In this document: piece by piece, positions 18,312-28,250 of the stretch
Layout: each line of letters opens with the position of its first letter
Position numbering within the stretch: the stretch's first letter is position 1
Origin: Asticcacaulis aquaticus
GTDB lineage: Bacteria > Pseudomonadota > Alphaproteobacteria > Caulobacterales > Caulobacteraceae
Assembly (NCBI RefSeq): GCF_028550415.1
Contig: NZ_JAQQKX010000015.1
Span: 38,721-102,720, forward strand
Length of the DNA: 64,000 nt
Reading direction: 5' to 3'
Translations under genes and position numbers: made by a program
The notes under the pieces: generated by a model
What the model saw: only the letters and a program-made list of their open reading frames with translations
Databases searched by the model: none
Told to the model about the DNA's origin: nothing

Positions 18312-18599
18312 ATGAAACCTGTTCTGGTTCGCCCCATCCTGTCGCTTGTCCTGTCCGTGATCCTGTCTCTGGGCGCTCTGTCTTTGGAGGCTCAGGCGCA
18401 AGCTGCTGGCACGTCCGCCTATCGCGCCTGCCTGCGCGGCGCCCTGACGCCCGTTACCGCCACCTCCGCCTATCGCAACGGTTCGGTGCGCGAAAAACGC
18501 GCCCTGCTGAACAGCTACAAGGCCGAGGTCAGCCGCAACCGGGCGGCCTGCAAAGCCCAAGGTTACGCCTCAGGGTTAAGCCTCAGGGTTAAGCCTTAA
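18312..18599 (+). CDS. Small secreted basic protein, unknown function
   Basis: 95 residues with a clear signal peptide ([20 protein letters not shown]...EAQAQA). The mature part is short and basic with two cysteines ([16 protein letters not shown]). Its end lies in a 13-bp tandem duplication (GCCTCAGGGTTAA twice), which may have changed the original C-terminus. It overlaps the chemoreceptor stop codon by 4 bases in the convergent orientation. TTAA-N6-TTAA at 18245-18258 lies upstream, one base short of a CtrA box. Confidence 0.6.
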   Translation: MKPVLVRPILSLVLSVILSLGALSLEAQAQAAGTSAYRACLRGALTPVTATSAYRNGSVREKRALLNSYKAEVSRNRAACKAQGYASGLSLRVKP

Positions 18600-20548
18600 G
18601 CCGCCTCGACCACGCTGTTCATCTTGCTGAGGAAATCGGCCACACGGCCGCGCAGGATATTGGCCTGCTCGGACAGGTCCTGCGACGAGCCATAAAGCTG
18701 CGCCGAGGCTTCGCCCGTTTCGGTGGTCACGTTTGACACGTCGTGCAGGTTATTGCTGATCATCTGCGTGCCTTCGGCGGCAAAGGCCATGTTACGCGCA
18801 ATATCCTGCGTGGTCGCCGACTGCTCCTCGACCGCCGACGCGACCGAGGTCGTTGCCGACGTAATATCGTCGACCGAGCCCTTGATACCCGACAGGGCGT
18901 CGATAATGTCGCGCGACGCCGAGCGCATTTCCTCGATCACGCCGTTGATTTCGCCGATCGACCGGTTGGTCTGGTTGGCCAGATTCTTGACCTCGCCCGC
19001 CACCACCGCAAAACCGCGCCCGGCTTCGCCTGCCCGCGCCGATTCGATGGTCGCGTTGAGCGCCAACAGATTGATCTGGCTTGAAATATCCGCAATCACC
19101 GTCGTGACTTCGTTGACGCGATCGGACGCCTTCGACAGTTTTTGCGCCAGCAGATCGGCGTTCTGCACCTTCGCATAGGAGTCGCGCACCAGACCGTTGG
19201 TGACCTGAATCTGTTGGGAAATTTCGCGTACCGAGGCCGAAAGCTCCTCGGCGGCGGCGGCGACCGTGTGGACGCTGGCGGTCGTCTGAATGGCCGCCGA
19301 CGATGCCGACACGGCCAGACCGGCGCTACGTTTCAAATCCGCATTCATCGTCTCGGCAACGTGCGACAACTCTACCGCCGACGACGCCAGACCCGACACC
19401 ATATCCTGCACATTCAGCTCGAACTCCTGCGTCAGGTGCGCCTTGGCCGTCACCACGTCCCAGACCAGCATGGCGGCGACATAGTCCCCGTTCCGGTCAT
19501 GAACCGCCGAAATCTGCAAATCGATCGAATCGCCACCGAGCCTGATCTTGGCGCGATGCGGCAGGTTCTTCGGATCGGACAGAAGCCGGCGCTGATGTTC
19601 GGGATGCGCGTGGAAAATGTCGATCGACTGCCCGATAATCTCCTCGCTCCTGATCGGCAGATGGGCCTCAAGGCGCTTGAGCAGGCCCAGGGTCGAGGCA
19701 TTGGCATAGTTGATACGCAGATTGTCCCTGACGTCCACCGACATGACCGAAGTCGGCATGCTCAGAACCATCTGGTTGACCATGAAGGCTTCGCGCGCAT
19801 TGTGACGCAGGGTTTCGGTGGCGCGCGCCAGAATCCCGATCTCGTCCCGGCGGTTAAGATAGTCGAGGTCGATATCGGTGTCGCCCTGAGCGATACGCGT
19901 GATCGTTCCGGCAGCGGCATTGAGCGGTTTCAGGAGGTCGCGCCACATAAGCCACGCCATCAGCACGACGCCCAGTACCGCCAGAGCCGACAACAGGCTG
20001 ACGACGCGCTCCATGAATTCGCTGGCCGCGACCGCCTGCGCATCGGCGGCCTTCATCCAGGTGTCGATCTGATGCGACAAGGCTTCGTTGCTGGCTTCCA
20101 TCGCCGAAAACTTCTGGTCGAAATCCGCCATCGTGCCCGTACCGGCGGCGACACCGTCCATGGCCGCTTCCCCCGCCGCCTTGTAGGCGTCGAGATTGGT
20201 CAGGGTCGCATCGAAGCTCTGTTTCAGATCTGCCGGCAGGTTCTCAGCCCGGTTGCTTTGCAGATTGGTGCGGAAATTGGCGGCATGGCTTTCAAAGGCC
20301 TCACGGGCCGCCGCCATCCCTGCCGCATCTCCGGCACCGTGGGCGACGACCGCACCGAGCACATCGGAGTTCATGGCGTCATGCATCATGTCGCCTTCCA
20401 TATGCCGCTGGGTAATCGTCGTAATGATCGAGGACTGCCGGATATGGGCTTCGGTCAGGTTCGAGGCGTGCCAGTTGACGCCCACCACGCTGACCACCAG
20501 ACACGCACACACGGCCCCAAGGCCAACAAACCGGGTCTGCAAATTCAT
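18596..20548 (-). CDS. Methyl-accepting chemotaxis protein
   Basis: 650 residues. TM1 is at about 6-24, a periplasmic helical region at 30-178 (four-helix-bundle like), and TM2 at about 182-202. HAMP follows (about 203-258, with [15 protein letters not shown]), then a PAS-like segment (about 270-370), and the signalling domain with the conserved tip in [20 protein letters not shown] (from about 492). It signals to CheA. No CheR/CheB-binding pentapeptide is seen at the C-terminus. The start at ATG 20548 has GGAG upstream. A CtrA-type box lies about 120 nt upstream. Confidence 0.93.
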   Translation of the reverse strand: MNLQTRFVGLGAVCACLVVSVVGVNWHASNLTEAHIRQSSIITTITQRHMEGDMMHDAMNSDVLGAVVAHGAGDAAGMAAAREAFESHAANFRTNLQSNRAENLPADLKQSFDATLTNLDAYKAAGEAAMDGVAAGTGTMADFDQKFSAMEASNEALSHQIDTWMKAADAQAVAASEFMERVVSLLSALAVLGVVLMAWLMWRDLLKPLNAAAGTITRIAQGDTDIDLDYLNRRDEIGILARATETLRHNAREAFMVNQMVLSMPTSVMSVDVRDNLRINYANASTLGLLKRLEAHLPIRSEEIIGQSIDIFHAHPEHQRRLLSDPKNLPHRAKIRLGGDSIDLQISAVHDRNGDYVAAMLVWDVVTAKAHLTQEFELNVQDMVSGLASSAVELSHVAETMNADLKRSAGLAVSASSAAIQTTASVHTVAAAAEELSASVREISQQIQVTNGLVRDSYAKVQNADLLAQKLSKASDRVNEVTTVIADISSQINLLALNATIESARAGEAGRGFAVVAGEVKNLANQTNRSIGEINGVIEEMRSASRDIIDALSGIKGSVDDITSATTSVASAVEEQSATTQDIARNMAFAAEGTQMISNNLHDVSNVTTETGEASAQLYGSSQDLSEQANILRGRVADFLSKMNSVVEAA

Positions 20549-20667
20549 CAGGGCACTCCGCCGCCTGTACCGGAACAGAGAGGCGGCCAAAGGCGTCCGG
20601 GCGCAGCCTCACGACCCGAACCAAACCTCAAAACGGTGCAGGCACGCCTTCTATGACGGCGTTATGC

Positions 20668-20682
20668 TTAATGCGACGTTAA
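20668..20682. promoter_or_regulatory. Candidate CtrA binding site (TTAA-N7-TTAA)
   Basis: The sequence is TTAATGCGACGTTAA, an exact match to the TTAA-N7-TTAA consensus of the cell-cycle regulator CtrA. It lies 120 bases upstream of the chemoreceptor (minus) and 155 upstream of the 50-residue membrane protein (plus). CtrA commonly controls motility and chemotaxis genes in Caulobacterales. Confidence 0.5.
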
Positions 20683-20837
20683 GTCGTAACGCCGTTCGCT
20701 GGACCCGTTGTGGCTGAAAAATGCACCCTTTACCGCAGACGATTTTATCATCCCCTTACACGGCAGGCCTCTGCCTTCGTTTCAACCTTACGAAGAATGC
20801 GGTAATAATTCCCGATCATTTTTTCGCGAGGACCGCC

Positions 20838-20990
20838 ATGAACAGCTATAGTTCCGCTCACACCGCGCCCGGTCAGCCGATCAAGGGCGCGCGCAACGCC
20901 GCCGAATGGAGCGCCCTTGTTCTCTCGCTCCTCGCCACGGGCGGGTTCGGCGTCTACGTCGTCTATTTCCTGACGGGGATGCTGGGCTAA
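20838..20990 (+). CDS. Small single-pass membrane protein, unknown
   Basis: 50 residues (MNSYSSAHTAPGQPIKGARN...). A polar N-terminus is followed by one membrane segment (about 24-47, ending FLTGMLG). The GAGGA Shine-Dalgarno lies 5 bases before the ATG, which supports translation. No known domain. It is convergent with aguB, whose stop lies 9 bases beyond. Confidence 0.65.
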   Translation: MNSYSSAHTAPGQPIKGARNAAEWSALVLSLLATGGFGVYVVYFLTGMLG

Positions 20991-20999
20991 ACCGGGTGC

Positions 21000-21881
21000 C
21001 TATACGGGTCGGGCACCGCTGATCGCCGCATAAAGGTCCGTACGACGGTCCCGGAAAAAGCCCCACGCCGCGCGGTGCGTATTGAGGTAGTCGAGATCGA
21101 ACGAGGCGACCAGCACGCCCTCTTCGTCGCGACCGAATTCCGCCACCTTGTCGCCGCGGTTATTGGCGATGAAGCTGTGACCATAGAAGCTCTGGCCCGC
21201 CCCGCTTTGCGGCGAGATCAGGCTTTCGGTCCCGATGCGGTTAGAGGCCACGACCGGAATGACATTGGCCACGGCATGGCCCTGCATGACGCGCTGCCAC
21301 GGGGCGGCGGTATCCAGTTCCGCGTCGTGCGGCTCCGAGCCGATGGCCGTCGGATAGAACAGCACCTCGGCCCCCAGCAGCGCCATGGCGCGGGCGGCTT
21401 CGGGATACCATTGATCCCAGCAGATACCGACGCCGACCTTCGCGAACTTCGTGTCCCACACCTTGAAGCCCGTATCGCCCGGACGGAAATAGTATTTTTC
21501 CTGATATCCCGGCCCGTCGGGGATATGGCTCTTGCGATAGACGCCCAGCAGGTCTCCGCCCGCGTCGATCATGACCAGGCTGTTGAAATAGTGCGGACCT
21601 TCCTTCTCATAGATCGAGGTCGGAATCACGACGTTCAGTTCCGCCGCCAGCCTTTGCATGGCCAGCACGCACGGATGGGTGCGCCATTCAAACGCCGTCG
21701 CGAACCACTTTTCTTCCTGCGACACGCAGAAATATTCGCCCTGAAACAGCTCCGACGGCAGGATGATCTGCGCGCCCTTCGCGGCGGCTTCGCGGACCAG
21801 GGTTTCGGTCTTCGCGATGTTCTCGGCCATATCGGGGCCATAGGCGGTTTGCAGCGCCGCCACGGAAACGGTACGGGTCAT
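21000..21881 (-). CDS. aguB: N-carbamoylputrescine amidase
   Basis: 293 residues. It hydrolyses N-carbamoylputrescine to putrescine, CO2 and ammonia. The nitrilase catalytic triad is visible: Glu in LPSELFQGEYFC, Lys in YRKSHIPDGPGYQEKYYF, and Cys in GICWDQWYPEAARAMAL. The length and the YRKSHIPDGPGYQEKYYF pattern are those of AguB. I chose ATG 21881 (MTRTVSVAALQ). It lies 29 bases after aguA in the same operon. Confidence 0.94.
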   Translation of the reverse strand: MTRTVSVAALQTAYGPDMAENIAKTETLVREAAAKGAQIILPSELFQGEYFCVSQEEKWFATAFEWRTHPCVLAMQRLAAELNVVIPTSIYEKEGPHYFNSLVMIDAGGDLLGVYRKSHIPDGPGYQEKYYFRPGDTGFKVWDTKFAKVGVGICWDQWYPEAARAMALLGAEVLFYPTAIGSEPHDAELDTAAPWQRVMQGHAVANVIPVVASNRIGTESLISPQSGAGQSFYGHSFIANNRGDKVAEFGRDEEGVLVASFDLDYLNTHRAAWGFFRDRRTDLYAAISGARPV

Positions 21882-21910
21882 GGGGATTACCTGTATAGAA
21901 AGAACGCCGG

Positions 21911-22969
21911 TCAGGCCTTGATATGGGGGACTTGCTGGCTGATGCAATGGAACGAGCCGCCGCCGGTCAAAATTGCGTTCGACGACAGACCGAACACCTG
22001 ACGCTCGGCGAACAGGGTTTGCAACGCTTCGACGGCCATCTGACCCGGCTTGTCGTTATAGATCGGCACCACGACGCAGTCATTGGCGATCAGGAAGTTC
22101 ATGTGCGAGGCCGGGATGATCTCGCCGTCCTCGTCCACCGTCTTGCCCGGCGATGGGATGCGCACGACCTGCAAGGCGACGCCGCGCGCGTCGGTCTGCT
22201 GGCTGAGGAACTTCGCCACGGCGTTGTACAGGTCGGCATTCGGATCGTCGGCACCGTAGGCGACCGGACAGACCACCACCCCCGGCGCCACAAAGCGCGC
22301 CAGATTGTCGATATGGCCGTCCGTATGATCGTTGAGCAGACCGTCATCGATCCAGATGACCTTGCGCGCCCCCAGACTGGCTTCGAGCGCGCGTTCGGCG
22401 ATCGACTGCGTCCAGTCGGGGTTGCGGTTGGGGTTGAGCAGACACTGACGCGTGGTGATGATCGTGCCGAAGCCGTCGTGCTCCAGCGACCCGCCTTCGA
22501 GCACGAACTCCTCGGTCTGCGGCGTGAACCCGTCGTGCGCGGCGACCTGAGCGGCGACCTTGTCATCGTATTTCAGATGGTACTTGCCACCCCAGCCGTT
22601 GTTCAGGAAGGCCACCGGCAGGGTCTCATGGCGGTCGCGGGCGTCTTCGGCGCTGACATAGATCGGGCCGGTGTCGCGGAACCAGATGTCGCCGAACTGC
22701 CCGTCGACGATCTCGATACGCTTCACATCCGACAGCAGGGACTGCGCCGCCTCGCGCGCTGCCTCGCCCATCACCATCAGCTTGACATGCTCGTCGCCGA
22801 ATTCCGCCAGCACGCGCACCAGCGCGGCGACCTCGGCCTGCGCCTCGATCAGGTCGTCCTGCCACAGGTTTTCATGGCTGGGGAAGCCGATCCACATGGC
22901 CTTGTGGGGTTCCCACTCGGCAGGCACCAGACGGGAAATGTGCGGATTTTGGCTCGTGCCAGACGTCAT
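21911..22969 (-). CDS. aguA: Agmatine deiminase
   Basis: 352 residues. It converts agmatine to N-carbamoylputrescine, the substrate of the next gene. The PPAD-family motifs are present: WFRDTGP, LEGGSLEHDG, NDHTDGHIDN and the catalytic cysteine in GGGSFHCISQQ. ATG 22969 (MTSGTSQNPHIS) has GGGG upstream. With aguB it forms a two-step route from agmatine to putrescine; an arginine decarboxylase would be needed elsewhere. Confidence 0.95.
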   Translation of the reverse strand: MTSGTSQNPHISRLVPAEWEPHKAMWIGFPSHENLWQDDLIEAQAEVAALVRVLAEFGDEHVKLMVMGEAAREAAQSLLSDVKRIEIVDGQFGDIWFRDTGPIYVSAEDARDRHETLPVAFLNNGWGGKYHLKYDDKVAAQVAAHDGFTPQTEEFVLEGGSLEHDGFGTIITTRQCLLNPNRNPDWTQSIAERALEASLGARKVIWIDDGLLNDHTDGHIDNLARFVAPGVVVCPVAYGADDPNADLYNAVAKFLSQQTDARGVALQVVRIPSPGKTVDEDGEIIPASHMNFLIANDCVVVPIYNDKPGQMAVEALQTLFAERQVFGLSSNAILTGGGSFHCISQQVPHIKA

Positions 22970-23071
22970 GCCAGACCCCAAAAAGCGTTGAAGCGATGGT
23001 TGCAACCTATCAGTCGCGGGTCTTTTACACAGCGTCAACCGCTTTGGCCATGATTGTTAACAACGACCAAC

Positions 23072-23110
23072 AAAAAAGCGGCCCTCCGTTGCCGGAGAGC
23101 CGCCTTTTTA
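23072..23110 (-). terminator. Terminator after TonB-dependent receptor 1
   Basis: GCGGC-C-CTCCG-TTGC-CGGAG-A-GCCGC forms a strong stem flanked by A-rich and T-rich tracts on both sides, so it can work in both directions. On the minus strand it lies 18 bases after the receptor stop. Confidence 0.8.
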
Positions 23111-23128
23111 GTTTAGCTCAGGTTCGAC

Positions 23129-25513
23129 TTAGAACTTGGTGCCGATCGTGAACAGCGTCGTGATCGGCGCGCCCACCCAGTAGAACGAGGTGCTGGCGGT
23201 ATCCGAGAACACGTTGCCGGTCGAAATCGCCGACATGTACTTCTCATTGAAGAGGTTCTTCACGTTCATCTGAACATAGGTATTTTTCATCGGACCGAAA
23301 TCACCGACGCTGTAACGAACGTTCGCGTTCCACACCGTGTAACCCGGTGCATTTTCGATATTCTGCAGCGACGCATAACGCTTACCCGTGTACTTACCCG
23401 TGACCGAGAAGTCCCATGCACCGGTTTCATAGTTGACGTTGACCGCATACATCAGGGACGGAATCTTGCCCAGCTTCTTACCCTTCACCAGGTTAACCTG
23501 AGTGGCCGAAGCACCGAACTTAACGTCGTTCAGCATTTCCGTGTCGGTGTACGAAGCCGAGGTGTAGATGTCGAGGCCTTCGACCGGGCGGAAGCCCAGT
23601 TCGGCGTTGATACCTTCCATCTTGGCCGCACCGACGTCGGTCGCCACCGAAGCGCCGATCGATTCGTCCCACGCAGTTTCAACGCGGTGTTCAAAGTCCG
23701 TCTTCCAAAGGGCGATGGAGCCGCTGACCAGAGGCGACGAATAACGGTAACCGATATCCGTGGTGCTGGAGGTTTCCGGCTCGATCGTGATGTCCAGACG
23801 GTCGTAGAGCGAGTCGGTACGCGGGGCCGAGATCGTTTCAGCATAAGAAGCGTAGACGGTTTGGTGATCGCTCAGCTTGTAGCTGATGCCCGCGTTCGGC
23901 AGAACCTTGTCGTAAGACACAGTCCACGAGGTCGGCTTCTTGGCCTGAATGGTCGTCGGCGTGCCGGTGGTGATAGGCGTTACGGGAACGACATTCGCAC
24001 AGTAAGCCACCGAGGAAGAGGTCTGGTAACAGTAGTTGTTCAGTTCACGTTCGAACTTCGGGACGCGAACGCCAAGGTCGAACTTCAGCTTGCTCTCAAA
24101 ATACGAGCCACCGTAGGTGATGGCGAACTGGTTGAGGTTGGCATAGGACTGACGGTTACGCTTCTGGATTTCTTCGCCGTTCTTGCCCTTGAGCCACAGG
24201 CTCGATTCTTCCGAGAACGGATCACCGATCCAGTTACCACCTTCGAGCAAGCTGTAACGGCCGGTTTGACGGTGGTTACCGCGATCGTAGGTATAGGCGA
24301 AACGCAGCGTATTTTGCGGATTGATGTACCAGATCAGCGACGAGTTGACCGTAACCCGGCGGGTCTTGGTAACGCTCGGGCTGAACACGTTGTAGGTCGA
24401 CAGCTTGCCGTCCTTGTTGGCGTCGTAGCCGACCAGTTCACCCCAGGCAAAGCTGCTCGACGCGCTCAGCACGCCCGTCGTTTCGTTGATCGTCGTGACC
24501 TGCGTACCGCCGTCAGCCAGAGTATACTGGAAGCTGGGATCGACCGTCAGGACGAGGTTTTCGGTCAGGTGCTTCTTGAACTGGCCACGGATGTTGCCGT
24601 TGTCAGTCGGGTTGATACGGTAGCCGTAGAAACCGGTGATACCCGAAGAGGTGGCGTTGGCCAGAACCGGGTCGATCGTCGCAGCGTAATCATCGCTCCA
24701 GAAGCCAGACATCAGTCGGCTGCGCGAGATGTTGTACATGTTGTTGTTGCGCGTTTCATTATAATAGAACGCAACCGAGGCAAAGTCGCCGTCGCCCAGC
24801 GGCTGGTAGATACGACCGTTAACCTGCATACGATCTTCGGTGCCGACGCCCTTGAACTTGTTGGCATTCAGGTTCGAAGCGGCGACGAAAGCCGTCGTAC
24901 CCCAAGGACCGATTTCACCAGTGTCCACGCGGACATATTCACGAGCATATTCGTTGGTGCCGAAGGTGCCCTTGACGAAAACGCCAAACTCTTTGTCCGG
25001 ACGACGCGTCTGATAGTTGATGGTGCCACCACCAGCCGAGGCCGTCGGGCTGTCAACGTCCGTCGTACCGAGGTTGACGTCAACCTTCGAGTAGATTTCC
25101 GAGTCCGGGTTCATGGTGGGGTAGTAGGCATAGTTGCCGGTGTCGTTCAGCGGCATGCCGTCGAGCAGGAAAGCGATGCGCTGCTGATCGAAACCGCGCA
25201 GCGTAATATCGCCGCCGACCGAGCCCGAAGCAGTCTGGTCAGAGAAGTTTACGCCCGGCAGCAGGTTGATCGCTTCGAGGATCGAACCCGGACCTTGCTT
25301 CTCGATGAACTCTTCGGTGATCGAAGAGCGCGTCTTGGTCACCGTCTGATCAACCGCCAGACCACCGATGTTGCGGTTGCGCTGCCCTTTGACAACGACA
25401 TCCTGCACTTCTTCAACAGTCTGCGTACCGGTCGATTGCGCCATCGCGCCGTGCGCGGCGAACAGCGTCGTCAGGGCCGTACCGGCCAGAATCCAGGACT
25501 TATTCATCTTCAT
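23129..25513 (-). CDS. TonB-dependent outer-membrane receptor
   Basis: 794 residues. The signal peptide ends AHGAMAQ. A plug domain follows (VEEVQDVVVKGQR, then LLPGVNFSD, ITLRGFDQQRIAFLLDGMPL) and a 22-strand type barrel, with NVKNLFNEKYMSA near the end and a terminal phenylalanine (IGTKF). It imports a ligand using TonB energy; the ligand cannot be inferred. Start ATG 25513 (MKMNKSW) has AGGGGA upstream. No cobalamin or other riboswitch was recognised upstream. Confidence 0.92.
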   Translation of the reverse strand: MKMNKSWILAGTALTTLFAAHGAMAQSTGTQTVEEVQDVVVKGQRNRNIGGLAVDQTVTKTRSSITEEFIEKQGPGSILEAINLLPGVNFSDQTASGSVGGDITLRGFDQQRIAFLLDGMPLNDTGNYAYYPTMNPDSEIYSKVDVNLGTTDVDSPTASAGGGTINYQTRRPDKEFGVFVKGTFGTNEYAREYVRVDTGEIGPWGTTAFVAASNLNANKFKGVGTEDRMQVNGRIYQPLGDGDFASVAFYYNETRNNNMYNISRSRLMSGFWSDDYAATIDPVLANATSSGITGFYGYRINPTDNGNIRGQFKKHLTENLVLTVDPSFQYTLADGGTQVTTINETTGVLSASSSFAWGELVGYDANKDGKLSTYNVFSPSVTKTRRVTVNSSLIWYINPQNTLRFAYTYDRGNHRQTGRYSLLEGGNWIGDPFSEESSLWLKGKNGEEIQKRNRQSYANLNQFAITYGGSYFESKLKFDLGVRVPKFERELNNYCYQTSSSVAYCANVVPVTPITTGTPTTIQAKKPTSWTVSYDKVLPNAGISYKLSDHQTVYASYAETISAPRTDSLYDRLDITIEPETSSTTDIGYRYSSPLVSGSIALWKTDFEHRVETAWDESIGASVATDVGAAKMEGINAELGFRPVEGLDIYTSASYTDTEMLNDVKFGASATQVNLVKGKKLGKIPSLMYAVNVNYETGAWDFSVTGKYTGKRYASLQNIENAPGYTVWNANVRYSVGDFGPMKNTYVQMNVKNLFNEKYMSAISTGNVFSDTASTSFYWVGAPITTLFTIGTKF

Positions 25514-25883
25514 AGCGGAGTATCCCCTCTCCATGAGTACACTTAAAAGAAACGGTCAGCATCGGCAGCGGATCCGCCGGGCCCGGTTTCACAACAACCT
25601 TCTCGTTACGATCTGGATGAAATTTAACCTTTAGCCGTTTTCGTGCCGCTTTTTGAGCCAAAAGTGCAAAGGTTTGATGACAATTGTGACAAGGGAGACG
25701 ATATGCGTCCAAATTGTCACAGAAAATGCGCCATTCGCTCGCGAACCCGACACAGTCCGAAATCATTCGTGTTTGCGTTCTGTGCACAGGCGTGGCATTC
25801 ACCCTCAACGTCTTCGCCACGCGCCGGTTGCCGTTGCGTAAGCCGCCCCGCACCGCAACACCGCCCTCTTCCGCCGAGCGACC
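25514..25883. other. Divergent promoter region, no gene seen
   Basis: 370 bases between the receptor (minus) and the glycosyltransferase (plus). The half next to the receptor is AT-rich with A/T runs near 25610-25690 and the direct/inverted motif ATTGTGACA / TTGTCACA at 25683-25727. No open frame with convincing composition was found. Confidence 0.45.
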
Positions 25884-27527
25884 ATGACGCCTTCAAAAGC
25901 CCCCTCACCCGCTCCGTCCGGGACCGAAATGTCCACCGCCGCACGTTATGTTCTGTGGGGGCTGGGCCTTCTGTTCGTGCTGCGGGTGGCGCTGTTGTTC
26001 ACCACCTATACCAACCTCTATCCCGACGAGGCGCAGTACTGGCTGTGGTCGCGTGAACTCGATTTCGGCTATTATTCCAAACCGCCGATGATCGCCTGGT
26101 TGATCCATCTGTCCACCCTGTTCGGCGACCGTGAGCCCTTCGTCCGGTTGTTCGCGCCCTTCCTGCATCTGGGGGCGGCGCTATTCCTGTGGGGCGCCGG
26201 AAAGAAGCTATTCGATGAGCGCACCGGCCTGACCGCGGCCGTCATATATAGCGTGATGCCGGGCGTCGTCCTGTCGTCGGCGGTCATTTCCACCGACGCG
26301 GCCCTGATGTTCTTCCTCGCCGCAACACTTTATTTCTACAGCCTTTTCCTGACATCCGACAGTGAGCGCGACCGTACGCGCGCCGTGCTGGGCATGGGGC
26401 TGATGTTCGGTTGCGCGGCGCTGAGCAAATATGCCTGTGTCTATTTCCTGATCGGTGCCGCCGCCCATGCCCTGTTCGCACCCTCCGTGCGCCAGCGGTG
26501 GTCCTGGCCGCGACTGGCGCTGTTTCTGGGGGCGTTTATCCTCCTCCTGTCGCCCAACCTGTACTGGAACGCCACGCACGGGTTCCAGACCGTGTCGCAT
26601 ACGGCGGATAACGCCAACTGGCACTGGGGCAAGCTGTTCAATCCGCTCTCCCTCCTCAAGTTCTGGCGCGATCAGTTCGGCGTTTTCGGCCCCGTGCCTT
26701 TCGCCATTCTCATTCTGGCGTTCGCCGGTTTATTCTGGCGCCGCGGGCCCGTATTGCAGCGCGATACTGCATCCGATCTGCGCACGGCCCTGATCGGCGT
26801 GGCTTGCCTGACCGCGCCCCCGTTGGTCTTCGTCAGCATTCAGGCCTTCCTGTCGCGCGCCAATGCCAACTGGGCAGCGTCGGCCTATGTCCCGGCCAGT
26901 TTGCTGGTGGCAGCCCTGGTATGGCATGGCTTTTATGTTGCCGTCAGGACACACCGCCTGAGCCGCTGGGCCGTCATTGCCGGCGCCACATTTCAGGTCG
27001 CCGTCATGACGGTTTTCATGGTCGGGGTCGTCTCGCCGGAGCTGTCGCGAACGCTCGGCCTCGGCAATACGGTCAAGCGCGCCCGGGCCTGGGACACGAC
27101 AACCCAGGCCCTGATCGCGGCGGCTCAGGCCGGGCCCGCGCCATCCGCCATCGCGGTCGACAACCGCAACGTCTATAATGCCGTGGCCTATTACGGTCGC
27201 GACTGGTTCGCCGCCCATCCGGACACACCGCTCAAGGCCTGGGTGCGCGAAGCCCACCCCAAGTCGCAGGCCGAGACCGAAACGCCCCTGACCGAGACGG
27301 TCGGGCAGGACGTCCTGATCCTGTCCTATGTCGACGGTTTCCTGCCCGATATCCGTCATGACTTCATCAGCACCGGCAATGCCGAGTCGCTGAAGATCGC
27401 CATCGACCATAAGCGCACCCGCGATTTCACCCTGCTGCGCGGTTACGGCTTCAAACGTGCGCCCCGCGATCCGATTACCGGTCACCCGGTCGGCGCCGGT
27501 GTGGTGCAGGAGGATGAGGCGGAATAA
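25884..27527 (+). CDS. ArnT/PMT-type membrane glycosyltransferase
   Basis: 547 residues with about 11-12 membrane segments and a periplasmic C-terminal part (from about 400). The signature after the first segment, NLYPDEAQYWLWSRELDFGY followed by YSKPPMIAWLI, matches GT83/PMT enzymes such as ArnT that take sugars from undecaprenyl phosphate. The acidic pair DE is the expected catalytic/metal site. The acceptor (lipid A, glycan or protein) is unknown. Its stop lies one base from that of the convergent acetyltransferase. Confidence 0.82.
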   Translation: MTPSKAPSPAPSGTEMSTAARYVLWGLGLLFVLRVALLFTTYTNLYPDEAQYWLWSRELDFGYYSKPPMIAWLIHLSTLFGDREPFVRLFAPFLHLGAALFLWGAGKKLFDERTGLTAAVIYSVMPGVVLSSAVISTDAALMFFLAATLYFYSLFLTSDSERDRTRAVLGMGLMFGCAALSKYACVYFLIGAAAHALFAPSVRQRWSWPRLALFLGAFILLLSPNLYWNATHGFQTVSHTADNANWHWGKLFNPLSLLKFWRDQFGVFGPVPFAILILAFAGLFWRRGPVLQRDTASDLRTALIGVACLTAPPLVFVSIQAFLSRANANWAASAYVPASLLVAALVWHGFYVAVRTHRLSRWAVIAGATFQVAVMTVFMVGVVSPELSRTLGLGNTVKRARAWDTTTQALIAAAQAGPAPSAIAVDNRNVYNAVAYYGRDWFAAHPDTPLKAWVREAHPKSQAETETPLTETVGQDVLILSYVDGFLPDIRHDFISTGNAESLKIAIDHKRTRDFTLLRGYGFKRAPRDPITGHPVGAGVVQEDEAE

Positions 27528-27528
27528 C

Positions 27529-28092
27529 TCACTCCGGCTGATCGAGGGCGCGGATAAACTGCGCCGGACTTCCGCCAAAAAGCGTATTTGGCGGGACATC
27601 CTTCGTCACCACCGATCCAGCCGCCACGACCGAATTTTCGCCGATAGTGACCCCGCCAAGAACCGTAACCCCCGCGGCAATCCAGACATTGCGTTTAATT
27701 ACGATGGGTCTGGCGATCACCGTACGGTTTCGGTGAAGCGATTCGACCGGATGGCCGGACGTGATGAGGCTCACATTCGGCCCAATCATCACATCGTCCG
27801 CAATATCCAATCCCCCCAGATCGTAAAAGGTGCAGTTCTGATTTACGAACAGGTTGCGCCCAATACGCATATTTAGGCCGCCCGTCGCATAGAACGGCGG
27901 TATAAGAGCAAACCCGTCATCAACAGTCCTGCCGATAAGTTCGCTGAACAACGCCCTGATTTCAACCGCATCATCGAATGTCAAACGATTGAGCGCGGCG
28001 GTGATGCTCATCGCCCGCCTGATTTCCGCAGACATGGCGGCCGATGCCGGCGTCCGGTTGCGGATTATCAGAACCTCGTCTTTGTTTGACAT
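27529..28092 (-). CDS. Maltose/galactoside-type O-acetyltransferase (left-handed beta helix)
   Basis: 187 residues. A short helical N-terminal MAC-like domain is followed by hexapeptide repeats (from about residue 75). The motifs NQNCTFYDLGGL, DDVMIGPNVSLITSGHPV (catalytic His), VWIAAGVTVLGGVTIGENSV and VVAAGSVVTKDVPPNTLFGG are those of acetyl-CoA-dependent sugar acetyltransferases. Third codon positions are less GC-rich than in neighbours, which could mean recent acquisition. Confidence 0.88.
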   Translation of the reverse strand: MSNKDEVLIIRNRTPASAAMSAEIRRAMSITAALNRLTFDDAVEIRALFSELIGRTVDDGFALIPPFYATGGLNMRIGRNLFVNQNCTFYDLGGLDIADDVMIGPNVSLITSGHPVESLHRNRTVIARPIVIKRNVWIAAGVTVLGGVTIGENSVVAAGSVVTKDVPPNTLFGGSPAQFIRALDQPE

Positions 28093-28189
28093 GCTGGACT
28101 TTCAAGGCTGAGCGAATCTCAGGTTTCAGTCTATCCGTATAACCTGACAGTATACGCGGTTCGAGCCCGCCTCGACGGCCTTCAGATAC

Positions 28190-28227
28190 AAAAAACCCGG
28201 CCTGCGTGAGCAGACCGGGTTCTTTTT
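28190..28227 (-). terminator. Terminator after the OmpA-family gene
   Basis: AACCCGGTCTGC-TCAC-GCAGGCCGGGTT on the minus strand is followed by TTTTG. The stem is about 12 bp with one mismatch. It begins 23 bases after the stop of the OmpA gene. Confidence 0.85.
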
Positions 28228-28250
28228 GGTGTCGATATCGACGGCGCTGA

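Noticed and set aside
25514..25853. Possible gene of about 117 codons upstream of the first TonB receptor (minus strand)
   Set aside because: It has no Shine-Dalgarno, a non-biased codon composition and covers the receptor's own promoter and start.
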